Assembly (NCBI GenBank): GCA_965644295.1 | Contig: CBFFRP010000419.1 | Span: 242,055-306,054, forward strand | Length of the DNA stretch: 64,000 bases | Direction: 5' to 3' | From: Paraphysomonas bandaiensis | Taxonomy: Eukaryota > Chrysophyceae | Shown: in pieces, positions 22,201-32,971 of the stretch | How positions within the stretch are numbered: position 1 is the stretch's first letter | How the letters are laid out: each line of letters begins with the position of its first letter | Position numbers and translations under genes: made by a program | The notes under the pieces: model-generated | What the model saw: the letters and a program-made list of their open reading frames with translations, nothing else | The model's database searches: none | Told to the model about the DNA's origin: nothing

Positions 22201-25200
22201 CACAATATAATTCTCGATCATTTCTTTGACAGATTTGCTCATCTACACATCAAGACATGTGTTAGAACAGTAATGAAAAGGGCAAATGTATTATGTATAC
22301 ATGTCCAGCGCCAGTGTTGACGGCTATGACATCAGGTCTTGTTGCTTTAAAGAACTCTTTCAATTTTGTCTTTTTCTGATTTCTTGCGGCATCAGGTAGT
22401 AGGTCATTAGCCCTTACAACCCCATCCCTGTCTGTGAAAGCCAAAAATATAGGTTCTCTAGGTTGAGTTGGAAGGAACACAGTTGCAACACTGGGGTACG
22501 CTGGACGCTGAGGACAAGCTCGCAACACATCGAATGGCTGCACATTCGACGGTCGGAAGGGTCCAACACTGAGCATTTTACGAAAATTTGTCGCGCTCTC
22601 TTCCACAATTGCCTCATTAGAGAGTCTCAATAGCTCGCGATGGGTCTACAACTTCCAATTACCGATGCAAAAAAATCGCGTTCAACAATACCTCATCTTG
22701 CATGTAAGGTAAAATATGTTTCTCTGCTATATCAGCCAACACTATCATTCTCTGCTTATCCCACTCGTTCCCAGGACCTTCAGGAACTTCAGGAAGAAAC
22801 GCTTTCATTAGCCCTGTATTATAACTATAACCTAGAATCATAACAATATATTGAGCTCATCACCAATCTCTTCAAGAAACACATGTAAGTCGGGGCGAGG
22901 TCCACGATCGGTTTTAATCGTTGGAATGCCAATCGCTACTTCTAACAACCCTTCTGTCTTTGCTCTCATCAGCCGTGCATACATATACTTGTCGGATCCA
23001 ACTGCTGAACGCATTAATTCACTTATGGGTTTTCGCACTAAGTAATGTAAACCAAAAAGTTCATGAAAGGGGTTGATTCTCTCTTCTCCTAATTCTGTCG
23101 GTCGAGTGGAAATAAATGCTGTTGTACAAAACCTTTCACGTGCTGCCCGGCGAACAGATGGCTCCGCGGCAAGTTCTGTCGCTAGTATAGCGCGTACACC
23201 ATCCATAATTCGATCAATAGTAGGAAAATCAGTAGAAATATATTCAGAAGGTATATCTTGAACGTCAAAATCAGGAGTTGGTGGGTTAACCTAATAGCGG
23301 CGAGGATGGTTTACTCACTAAAATTAATAGCGTTGTACTCACCTTTAATTTGTCCCCGAATCGAATCGCGTCACCAACATCTTTTGCACGTACAGAAAAC
23401 TTATCTGCAATTTCTCGCAATGAACCATGTTTACAAGCAGCGAAGTATGCCTGCCATGCCATTTTTAAAATGTGTGTGATGAAAAAGTGATTATCATACC
23501 TCCTTTTCAGCCCCACCTCGACGAAGCTTTTTCCGTCCCCCAGACTCGTCCCCTCTAGATACGCTTCCTTGAGAGGTGCCTCTTTCCTCCTCTGTGCATC
23601 CCCTGAAGAGGAGTGATATATACTGGTGCATATCTCTCATCTCGAGATCATCTCGAATATTCATAATCATACTGTGGTACCTTCGCAGAGAAACTGTCAA
23701 TAAGAAATATATGCATCAAATATTGTACCTCTCAGGCGGAAACAGCTCAAGAAATCTCTTCGCCACCGCCTGACTACATGACGCCCGCGGCGACTGCTGC
23801 GTCTTGATAAGTTCGTGCAGCAACTGTTCCTCCTCTTCCAAATCCTTCGTCGCAGTATCAAGATCTTCCTTGGCGTGCTTAAGACTTGTCTCTGCTTGTA
23901 CAATTTTTTCACTTTCTGTTTGACCAAGTCCAAAATCGTCGTCTTCATCAAAATCATCCGCAATGTTGTTCACAGCATCAAACGCTTCCTGTGCCACGAC
24001 TACATTTTGGCGGGCCTCGTCACATGCCTGTCGCTTCATGTGTACTCGCTCCTCTCTATCGGCCCTTGAAAGCTGTTCTGAAACCGCATTTCTATCTGAG
24101 TTAGCTACTTCCTCAATGAACCTCAGATCTGCAAGCAACCGGTTTCTCCTAGCCACCAGATCTTCCCACTTTTCATCCATGCTCTGGACGAACCACAAGT
24201 GCTGCCTCGTCAATCTTTCGTGCAGATAATCGCGTCGATAGCTCCATATAAAAGGGACTTCCCTGTTCTCTTCCTACATACATTCCTGAATTAGCCTACA
24301 TATGCCTACAGGCCTGGTATCCCACCTGCAGCAATTCTAGAACTACAACAACTGACTCTTGTATCTCTTCCGCCAGCTGGTGCTCCTCCAACATTCCCTC
24401 TACCCCGCGCAGTCGGTCTTCTTCTATAATTTTTTGAGATAGTTTCTGGGCAATCCACTGACCCTCATCAGCCCGCTCATCTGCATCAGGCGGCTGCCTG
24501 CCGACCATTATATCTATCATTCTCTCCGGCCTATCAGTCTCACGGAGAATATCGTCCTTTTCTGTGGCATATATTTCAACCAGGGTACTGCGATCGAATC
24601 GTGACCGAAGTTGCTGTAATTTTTTTGCTTCATTAGCAGCAGCAATGTCACCGAAAACATCTTCATCTTCATCGGAGTAGTCCTCGTCCATGTACTCCTC
24701 GTATCCCTCCCCAAAGAGTGCCGCAGCTTCCGCTAATTGTTCCCGAAGCTCACCACCAATCATACCAGTTTTCATTCTCTCGGCCCGCTCCTTGCGGCGT
24801 TGACGTCTTACCTCTGGGTCCTCGGCTTCCGCATTGCCCATATCATCGTCCATGTCGTCAACTACAAAGTCGCTAAGGCTATCACTGTCATATTCATCCC
24901 GAGCTGCCCTTTGATGCCTGCCCTTTTTATCGTCCTCATCGTCTAAAGCATTAGCCCCGTCGTTAATGTCTGAATCATCATCGTGAACCTGTTCTGGAAC
25001 TATGACATCGTCGTGCTTCTTCTCGCTGGCGCTGGCCATATTGTCCCGAATCAATTCAATGTCATCATCGTCAGCCACTGTTGCAGTCCGCCTTAATCGC
25101 TGATATTTCTTCTGAAACTCTTTTCTTTTTTTCATATTATAGTCGTCTTCAACATCCTTGACAACGAAATCATCATATTCGTAATCATCGCCTCTTTCTG

Positions 25201-25438
25201 CTTCACCGCCGTCGTCGTCTTCATCCTCCCCATCTTCTTCGCCGCTTTCTTCGGCCTCATTGTCAAACATACTGCTTTGGTTTAATTTCGATTTCTTTTT
25301 CGGTGCAGCACTGCCTTCAGATTCTTCGTCAGATGAACTGAGATCCGACGGTACTCGCTTCCTCCTATCTATTTTCTTGCTATTGACGTCGTCAGAACCA
25401 AAATCATTTTCGTCGTCGCTTTCAAATACCTCTGACAT
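19299..25438 (-). CDS. SPT6: SPT6 transcription elongation factor / histone chaperone
   Basis: Twenty exons: 25438-24326, 24273-23729, 23680-23500, 23450-23343, 23290-22864, 22813-22692, 22645-22301, 22242-22075, 22023-21914, 21867-21762, 21710-21575, 21525-21479, 21418-21230, 21170-21034, 20985-20909, 20846-20569, 20521-20346, 20288-20225, 20182-19964 and 19916-19299. All introns are GT-AG, 42-62 nt, and the phases agree; total about 1721 residues, close to the human length. Order: acidic N-terminus (1-260, many D/E/S blocks), helix-turn-helix core (VPFIWSYRRDYL), long coiled segment 430-540, YqgF-like region (870-1000), HhH (FVAGLGLRKADALRQN), S1 (VENGMRGFVRISNV-type, from 1280), and tandem SH2 (HPLFKNYNAKQAENFL, GEIVIRPSSKDQDTLVITW, then the second SH2). 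The C-terminus is proline-rich then YKY. Known role: travels with RNA polymerase II and reassembles nucleosomes. Exon 15/16 and 17/18 boundaries were chosen by phase and are less certain. Confidence 0.95.
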
Positions 25439-25994
25439 ATTTCAAATACTGATGTAGTTTTATTCCAATTTACAAAGATACGGCAATGGATGAATAATAT
25501 AGCTATACAATCAGTAATGTGAACTAGAGTTACAGTGGTATTGTGTATAGGGAAATTGAATTACAAAGCACCAACATGTATGCGACATGAGTACCTCCTT
25601 TTACTCATGGCAACCCTCCACAACAATGCCATCACGAACTCTGTTTTCGGAGCATGCTTCTAAAAATATGACATTTCCTGAAAAAAAATTAAAATCCTGA
25701 AAAAATAACCTTTGGTCATGTGGTCATGAAAAACACCACTTCAAACCACGTCCTACGACTTGTACGAACGATTTTTGCTTCAATATATTTACTGACTTTT
25801 TGCCGATAAGAGTATGTCGAAAGTCATTGTGACAGTCTGAAAAATGCCGTTTTTTCTAAATATACTAATTTTCTGGTAATTGGATGCAGTGATGGTACAG
25901 CAGCAGTGTGTGGTGGTCCAGGTACCTTAGGGGTTTGTCTTCAATTGATCTTATTGTTACCCGTAATTTTGCCGACCTGGTTATTGAATGAGTA
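25439..25994. promoter_or_regulatory. Shared upstream region of SPT6 (-) and FkbM-type gene (+)
   Basis: A 556-bp head-to-head intergenic region. It holds A-runs near 25680-25705 and no recognisable TATA element at a consistent distance. Bidirectional promoter function is inferred only from gene orientation. Confidence 0.35.
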
Positions 25995-27821
25995 ATGGCT
26001 GTAGTTGAGAGACGCGTCCGTGACTGCAGAAAGACTTCGCATTTCTTAAATTTTGCTTCGAACACAACATCTCAAGGGGGCGAAGATGGTATATTGTCAG
26101 AGTTATTTCGCCTTATAGGAGTGTCAACTTCACCCTATTGTGTTGATGTTGGAGCATGGGATGGAAAACATTTAAGCAACACTTTTTGTCTCTTGTCCAC
26201 GCATGGTTGGGGCGGCCTTTTATGCGAAGCTGACCCAGTCAGACTAGACAGTCTCAGTCAACTTTATCGAAATCGACCTAATGTTGTATGCGTTAATAAA
26301 CTTGTCTCAACGGTTGGAGAATCATCTCTTGTTTATTTATTAAAGATGCACAATGTGAACAGAGATTTTGACTTTTTAAGTATCGACATAGACGGTGGTG
26401 ATTATCATTTGTGGCAGAGCTTGGGCGACTCGTATGCTCCCCGTGTTGTATGTATTGAATTCAATCCCACTATTCCCAACCACGTCGTATTTATACAAGA
26501 GAATGACAGTCGCGTGCAGCAGGGCTCGTCCCTTCTTGCCCTTGTTGAGTTGGGAAAGGTTCTAGCAGCTCAAGAGGGAGGTTATCAGCTTGTGTGCACG
26601 ACAACGTTTAACGCGATCTTCGTCAGATCGGATTTAATGAGCAAACTCCCAGCAGTTGATTACAGTATTGATTCTCTTCACTCGTCTTCAATGATTACAG
26701 ACATGTTCCAGACATACGATGGAGAGATTGTCTTGTGTGGCCCCAAGAAACTCATATGGCATCGTACAGGTATAAATGTACAAAAAATGCAGCCACTGAC
26801 GAAACGTCAGCGGTCATTTCCATATGCGCCTCCAAATTTTGAAGGTAAAGGATCACATCTGGAGCCGCTAGAAGGAGCATTGAGTGATATTGTGAGTAGT
26901 GTTAATTCGATTTACCACGCTGGTGCAGAGAGTATGAGTTCATATGTGCCCAAATTGGAGGGCCAGCTCACTACTCTGAGGAATGTCTGCAAGCACGGCC
27001 TTAAGGGCGGTAATGCTGTCTCAGATATAGCTATTGAAGCATTAATAAGCTCCGTATGCGTGGTTTCGAGAACTGTTAAGGTTCAACACTCTACGTATCC
27101 TGCTCTTACCTCAGGTTTTGTTGATTCATGTGTCCGGCATATTTCTGCGGTGTCTGCTCTGATAGAAGAGAGGGCTGATAAAGAACTCCACAATAAGAGT
27201 AGCAGTACATCCAGTGTGGAATTGTACAAACATGCGTTATTTCTCTCATCTCTGTATCCGATACACGCTATGGCACAATCTCATAAAATGCACTCTCGAA
27301 GGGTGAAAGACGCTTGCCGACTTGCTCTCAAGCTGAGCAAGTACCACGTGGGTCGTAGTGCAGATGGTGTCGGAAGTATCACAGAAGGGATGTTTTGGAT
27401 TTGCTATATGAGGTTAATGGAGAGTTCACAAGGCGCTGCAGGTGCTGATATTCGCAGAGAAATGTCACTCTGGAACAGAGCAATGTACAAACGTACCTCT
27501 GCTCTTGGGTCAACACTTCCAGTCTCTACTCTTGACGCTACGAATGTAGACCATGATGTAATTGACTTGAAGAAGCTAGGTAAATGGGAATTTGATGATA
27601 TGAATGATGAAGGTCTTAATCAAGAGTGGGCCATTATTGATCGGGCGTGCGGTCGGGTAAATCTCTATAACAACTTCAACGTGATCAAGAACAGAAATGA
27701 TATTATTAAGACTCTAGAGGCAGAATTGCGATGTTATAAAATATTCACATATGGATTGATGACGCTGTGCACTGTAGTAGCCGCGACATTAGGAGTACGA
27801 ATCTATAATGATAGAAAATAG
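25995..27821 (+). CDS. FkbM-type methyltransferase-domain protein with C-terminal membrane anchor
   Basis: Single exon of 608 residues. Residues about 25-215 form an FkbM-family SAM methyltransferase: TSQGGEDGILSELFRLIG, YCVDVGAWDGKHLSNT (motif I), GGLLCEADP (acidic end of strand 2), DFLSIDIDGGDYHLW and VVCIEFNP. Residues 280-575 are mostly helical and lack a known domain. Residues about 580-602 (TYGLMTLCTVVAATLGVRIY) are one hydrophobic helix followed by NDRK and the stop, the layout of a tail-anchored membrane protein. FkbM enzymes usually O-methylate sugars or small molecules; the substrate here cannot be inferred. No signal peptide is visible, so the enzyme domain would face the cytosol. 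Confidence 0.8.
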   Translation: MAVVERRVRDCRKTSHFLNFASNTTSQGGEDGILSELFRLIGVSTSPYCVDVGAWDGKHLSNTFCLLSTHGWGGLLCEADPVRLDSLSQLYRNRPNVVCVNKLVSTVGESSLVYLLKMHNVNRDFDFLSIDIDGGDYHLWQSLGDSYAPRVVCIEFNPTIPNHVVFIQENDSRVQQGSSLLALVELGKVLAAQEGGYQLVCTTTFNAIFVRSDLMSKLPAVDYSIDSLHSSSMITDMFQTYDGEIVLCGPKKLIWHRTGINVQKMQPLTKRQRSFPYAPPNFEGKGSHLEPLEGALSDIVSSVNSIYHAGAESMSSYVPKLEGQLTTLRNVCKHGLKGGNAVSDIAIEALISSVCVVSRTVKVQHSTYPALTSGFVDSCVRHISAVSALIEERADKELHNKSSSTSSVELYKHALFLSSLYPIHAMAQSHKMHSRRVKDACRLALKLSKYHVGRSADGVGSITEGMFWICYMRLMESSQGAAGADIRREMSLWNRAMYKRTSALGSTLPVSTLDATNVDHDVIDLKKLGKWEFDDMNDEGLNQEWAIIDRACGRVNLYNNFNVIKNRNDIIKTLEAELRCYKIFTYGLMTLCTVVAATLGVRIYNDRK

Positions 27822-28117
27822 TGTATATCCAATGATGTCTTTTCTTGAGCAATCCAAATAGGAGATAAGAATATATTGTTGTATTGAGTTAAATATATTA
27901 ACTTGGAACATATGCATTGTGGTTATTTTTGTTTAAGGCTTATATGCAATATGCAACAAACTGGTCCGATGAGAAAGTCCTAAAGGTGTCAGAAACTTTA
28001 TCAATTCTCGGTGTTGAGTGTTTTACAGTTACAGTAACAAGCTATCGGTTTATGTGTTTATCTTATATACTATGGTCTCTCAATTGTATATGCTTAATCT
28101 TGTACATATTTTATGCA
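27822..28117. other. 3' flank of the FkbM-type gene
   Basis: About 300 bp of AT-rich sequence with no feature seen; ends at the LINE fragment. Confidence 0.5.
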
Positions 28118-28482
28118 GGGGGTCTTCCCTTAGGATACGGCTCCACCAGGATCTGTGGGACAGGGTTTTGCATTAAGGTCCGAAGTGTACCGAGTACTAG
28201 ATGTGTGTTCTGTGAGGTGAGTGGAGTGGTGTGGAAGGTGTCGGTATTTCCTTGCATCGCTTAAACATCAGGCATAGGTGTAGTTGCCGGAGACGGCGTC
28301 TTTGTCGAGGACCAGATGTTTTCATGCAGTCCGGTGCTTTTTTCCTGCGTGCATGAGAGGTGGTGCATGTGGTTGCAGTGGATGGTAGTCCAGTCTCTGG
28401 TCGTCTTTGGACTCCTAGTAATCGTAGCACCCTTGGGCGTTTGTGTTTCGGGCGCGGTCGCGGGAGTAAACTAGGGGGTCCT
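28118..28482 (-). mobile_element. LINE 3' fragment, inverted
   Basis: Reverse complement closely matches about 44300-44665 of the large LINE, including the CCTAAGGGAAGACCCCC block and the stretch around GGACCAGATGTTTTC / GAAAACATCTGGTCC. It lacks the hairpin tail and stops within a few bases of the MITE that begins at 28485. Confidence 0.85.
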
Positions 28483-28484
28483 TA

Positions 28485-28863
28485 AGTCGAGGTAATACCA
28501 AAACCTGGTAAAGCGATTTCACCAGGTTTTATATCTAAGTATCGAGTTATTATTTTACTGTAATTTTTGTAGCTGAGAGGTTAAAGATGAAGAAAAAGTG
28601 GGGTATCGTACAAAGAATAGCTTTATATTATGCTTGACGGAATAGCTTGAACTGTATAATATATGTGTGTAGTCGGTGACTTTTGTTGCTGTAAAACTGA
28701 AGTAATATGGAAGAAATTAGTAAAAAATATTATAAATAATACTTTTCACACTGTTATTAACTTCATAGTTACTTATTGTGCATATAGCTATACCCTTTTC
28801 CGACCATCACCAAAAATTTCACCAGGTTCTACATCAAAACCCAGGTTTTGGTATTACCTCGAC
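28485..28863. mobile_element. MITE, copy 2
   Basis: Same termini (GTCGAGGTAATACCAAAACC on both strands) and internal blocks as the copy at 4921-5327; 379 bp because of internal deletion. It abuts the truncated end of a LINE fragment, so it inserted at or after that truncation. Confidence 0.85.
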
Positions 28864-30104
28864 TTCATGAAATATGAAATAGGTAAAATGTGGTCTTGGG
28901 ATATAGACAGGAGTACGAGATCGTGACTATCTAAGTTCGTATTAAATTGATTGGTAGCAGAGATAACATAAAAATGTAGCGAATGTCAATGAATGATGGG
29001 AAATATTGATTAGAATTTACTGTACTTATATTTAACCATGGGCAATAAGTAGGCGATATCATCCCGCGCTCAAAATAATGAGGCAGCAGGTAGAAAAGCC
29101 CGAGTTTTAATATTTAGACAAGGGATGATACTAGGTTATCCTAGTATCTAGTATCTAGAATGTATAGCTATTGTAGCTTGCTTGCAGTCAAAGAAATATA
29201 AGTCCTCTGATTAACATTAAGATTTTAAATCAATGGCAGCTATATAATAAGTAAATGACATATGGACTAGACTAACTCAAGCCAATATACCCCCGAATTT
29301 GCATAACAGCTAACAGCTACAACAAATAATATATTCCTATATATATATATTAAATGTCTTACTTGTTAGCGATAGACGTGTCAGCACTGTGATACAAAAC
29401 TATATAAAGAACAAATGGGTACTAAATATCGAATATACACTAGGCTGCTACTCTACTATATTACGATACGAAAGTTACTTGTGCGTCGCCGCAAGCACCA
29501 ACAGGTGCAATCCCTTTTGCTTATGAATGTAAGAGGTTAGTCAAAACCTTTGGATACGGGTCAGCTGTGTTGACATGTGGAATGATGTGAAGAGTTTACG
29601 TATCTTAGAAGTGCGGGTAAAGTCCCCATAGTTAGCCGATTTCCGGAAACGGGTTGCATTGGATTACTCTGGGGAGCTTGCTTGGGCGTAGAATGAAGTT
29701 TTAGTTGTCGTAAAAATAGTCTCCGGGGCTAGGATGGTAGACGAACAATATAATATTATGTAGAAAGTCGGTCCGTAGAAGAATTATGTACCACAGAGGG
29801 TAGAGCTGGAACACCTCTACTAGTCATTTCAAGCAGACTCAGAATGGGCGGTCTCTGGGGTTTTATTTCGCGAAGTTGTCGAGGACGAAGTCGGTTTGCC
29901 TGCTGGTAGGCGGTGGAGTGATATTGACTACCTCTGTGTCTGAGCTAATATACCCCTATATTATATCATAGAAAATAGTAATGATAGATAGTAGTATGTA
30001 TGTATATTATAGTGAATAATGTCTTTTCAGTAGCAAAAGTTTAAGAGTCTAAACTAATTTAGCATTGCAGTGTAACAAACTAGTACTTAAATCTGATATC
30101 CTAC
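28864..30104. other. Intergenic region with repeat relics
   Basis: An R1 hairpin relic lies at about 29455-29530 (CTTGTGCGTCGCCGCAAGCACC). A CGAGTTTTAATATTTAGACAAGG block near 29100 recurs in the hairpin at 35.6 kb. From 29580 to 29950 the GC content is higher and one frame is open in pieces, but no domain is recognised; it may be a decayed element. Confidence 0.35.
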
Positions 30105-30300
30105 TATAATAATACTACGCTTCGAAAGCTGCTTGTGCGTCATCGAAAGCACCAAGGTGCAACCCCTTTCGGTCTATCACTCATCAAAGCAAACGCAGTG
30201 AGCAAGCAGAATGTTGATATAGCTGACACACCTCAGACTTCAGGGCATAATATATACATACAGTAATGTCTGTATATACGTAAGTACTGTATTATATTTG
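30105..30300 (-). repeat. Dispersed repeat R1, partial
   Basis: Contains GCTGCTTGTGCGTC, GCACCAAGGTGC and a CACTCATCAAAGCAAACGC ... TCAGACTTCAGGGCATAATA extension shared with the relic near 18.7 kb. Confidence 0.75.
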
Positions 30301-31227
30301 TATCTTCAAGCTAAATGTTGATTATATATATGGAAGATGACTTGGAGTATTGTAAGATCTCCTTTCGAAAGTTGATTCATCATTATTGTAATTTTTTCTC
30401 TACAAAAAATGTGTAATATATATATATGTATAATGAAGTCATAATATACATACATAATATTATGATTGTCAATATCATAATTAAAAGATAGAAGTGAGCG
30501 TTCTGTTGAGTCCAATACAAACCAAAAAAGCTTTTTTGAGAGAAAATGGGGATAACTGATTGTTCGGTGTCATTATTAAACCTTCTTATATGTATATCCA
30601 TTTGATTAAAGTAGTGCCAGTAGTTTCTACTAAATTTTGCAGAAGTTTTAACTTTATCAAAAATACAAAAAAAATTCAGTAGAGTCGATAGAATTTTTAA
30701 CTTAGTAATAATATCTGCAAACTTTAGTACACTCAGCCGCCATTTTAACTTTAATAGTAAGGTTTGCAAAATTTAATAAGAACTACTAGCACTATTTAGT
30801 TTAATTGCAGGAACGTTGTAAAATTTAGTATAGGCACTAACATATTTCCGATTGATTATTGAGCCTATTATATAAAGTTCAGTAGTATTCTTGTCGACTT
30901 AACTATCCTACAAAATATTTGTTTCCTATTTTTTATTATATCTATTTGTGAAAAATTAAGAGCTGTAGTTAAAGGTATTTGAATTATAACCGTTACTCAA
31001 CGATTACAGTAGTCGTGGAATGTATTATGAAAACCAACAATGATTATTGACTATTGGTCATTTAAGAATTAAGATCGTTGAGAAACGTTTATAGTAATTA
31101 TACTGGATAGACTCTTTATTATACTTGCATACACAATTGTGTGTTGTCATGTAAGACATGTCAACAACATGATAATATATTTTGTTCATATCAACCACAG
31201 CTCAACTTCCGTATCTTGAATTGTCAT
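30301..31227. other. AT-rich intergenic region with a segment homologous to 33.7-33.9 kb
   Basis: A segment at about 30467-30560 (TGTCAATATCATAATTAAAAG, TAGAAGTGAGCG, AAAATGGGGATAACTGAT) matches, in inverted orientation, 33862-33725. From 30955 to 31090 the sequence (ATTAAGAGCTGTAG...) matches, at lower identity, 53855-53975. No gene recognised. Confidence 0.4.
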
Positions 31228-31650
31228 ATTGAAAGTCTTATTGAAATCTTTTTATTAGCAATAGGCGTTAAAAACCTGCACAAACTTAGTAGCTAGATAA
31301 ATGATGCTAGACAAACTAGTTAGACCTCTACCTGTAACAAATCAGTACACACTTTTTTATCCTACTATTTAACGCTACGGAAACTGCTTTACGTCGCCGC
31401 AAGCACCAAGGTGCGACCTCACTTCCGCTCGGAGTTCTTATGGTGAACATCCCGGATGCTTGACTTCAGCAGGCAGCCCAATATTCCGGTTGCCCCTTGT
31501 ACCACACAAGCATTCGGCTATGAGTGGGCAGAAGAATATCTGCTGACTATGTTTGCGGCTCACGTTAGTTTCCCGGATAAATCTATCCGGTACTTATCCC
31601 CCAGAACACCACGAAAAGGTGCGAGTCCGACTTTGTTGAGGGTGAACTGT
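31228..31650 (-). repeat. Dispersed repeat R1 with complete LINE-type tail
   Basis: Plus-strand order: ATTGAAAGTCTTATTG...AGCAATAGGCGTTAAAAACC, ACAAACTTAGTAGCTAG, GACCTCTACCTGTAAC, TTTAACGCTACGGAAACTGC, GCACCAAGGTGCG, CATCCCGGATGCTTGACTTC, GTACCACACAAGCATTCGGC, AAATCTATCCGGTACTTATC and CGAAAAGGTGCGAGTCCGAC. The reverse of the first half equals the LINE tail at 44740-44820 and 47250-47440. Confidence 0.85.
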
Positions 31651-32269
31651 CATGATACAATACTTCAGTTTCACAGTTATAGCTATGTACTATGTAGTAT
31701 CTTTTACTACGTATTACTTTTTTTCACATTGTATTCAACGTATTCTAGAGTACTATCTTAGAGAACCATACAATGATAACTATTGTAGAAATAAAACTAT
31801 ACATTGGCTGTACCAGATGCATAGTGACGATCTAATAAAATGGTTGGTTTAGAAGAGATACAAAGAGTTGGTGAATGACAATGAACGATGTGTGATGTTT
31901 TCAAAGTTTTATAATTCTCAGATTTAAGGGATCATCCAAGTTTCATTACTGAATTAACCTACTAGTGATGTAATTTCCAACACGGATAATGCTATCTCTG
32001 TCACAAAGGATATACCGTATCGCTTAAGCGCTTATATGTAAGTTCATTGATGGTTGACACAATATAGAAAACTCTAACAAGTCAACACAATATACATGGC
32101 TACAACATAAATACATGGGTATAACACACAAAACCAAAATTTCAGCAAAAGAAGGCGTTTGTTTTATTACTATATACTACTGTTTAAGGCTGACAAATTC
32201 CTGTTTTTAGTTCACTACCTACAACACCACTTCTACATTGGGTAGCATTCCCTGCGCCAAACAGGATAT

Positions 32270-32643
32270 TCACTTCTCAGCCCATCCGGGATATATATCA
32301 TCAACAAGCTCAATATAAGCTTGCTCAGCGGCTTCCATATCCATTCCTTCACATTCTTTCCAAGCGTCCCTGACAATGTGTTCAAGAATATACGATAGAG
32401 CATACTTTGCGTACCATTTGGCCCTCTCCACCATGCTGAACATGCCTGGTCGTGATGTGTTGACATCTCCAATAGTCGCCTGCTTGTATAGACCATAGCT
32501 TCTAAGTTTCTACAATATATTTCAATTGTGTGCATAATTCCCTAGAAAGATGGTACCTGTTGGTCAGTCATTTTGATATCCTTAGGAAGGTCACGCAGAA
32601 ACTGCGAGGCCCTCTCAAAGTGCTCTTTCAACTCATTCGCCAT
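32270..32643 (-). CDS. Acyl-CoA-binding protein (ACBP)
   Basis: Three exons: 32643-32557, 32509-32415 and 32369-32270, with introns of 47 and 45 nt and compatible phases, give a 93-residue protein, the normal ACBP length. It reads MANELKEHFERASQFLRDLP, then LRSYGLYKQATIGDVNTSRP and AKWDAWKECEGMDMEAAEQA, ending YIELVDDIYPGWAEK. The YGLYKQAT, GDVN..RPG and K-W-(D)-AW motifs are the acyl-CoA pocket residues of the family. It buffers and carries long-chain acyl-CoA esters in the cytosol. It is head to head with the MRPL43-like gene, 328 bp apart. Confidence 0.95.
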
Positions 32644-32971
32644 TACCTATTACTTTGTCAATAATGTAGCCGTATTGACAGTACGCACACCTTGTGTTTG
32701 TAAAAGAAAAGGGTGGTACTTGTTGTGGGCAATACACACAGCTCTCCACACTTCAATAGCAAAAAAAATGCTCCGCCGGAAAAAACTGAAAAACTTTTGA
32801 AGATATATTTTTCAACGTCCAACCAAATGTGAAAGAGCCTCGAAACTTACCACTGGTTTGCTATTACGAGAACTATCACGAAACAAAAAAATACAAGCTA
32901 GTGTGAATCTGCTCTTTCCAGAGCTCTGTGGTTACATACATCGTCTCTCATTCTTACTGTCACTTAATCCG
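32644..32971. promoter_or_regulatory. Shared upstream region of ACBP (-) and MRPL43-like (+)
   Basis: A 328-bp divergent intergenic region, no ORF of note. Promoter function is inferred from orientation; no specific element recognised. Confidence 0.35.

Noticed and set aside
32233-32535. Minus-strand frame 32535-32233 as a gene of its own
   Set aside because: It reads through the ACBP introns; the spliced product is a canonical ACBP.
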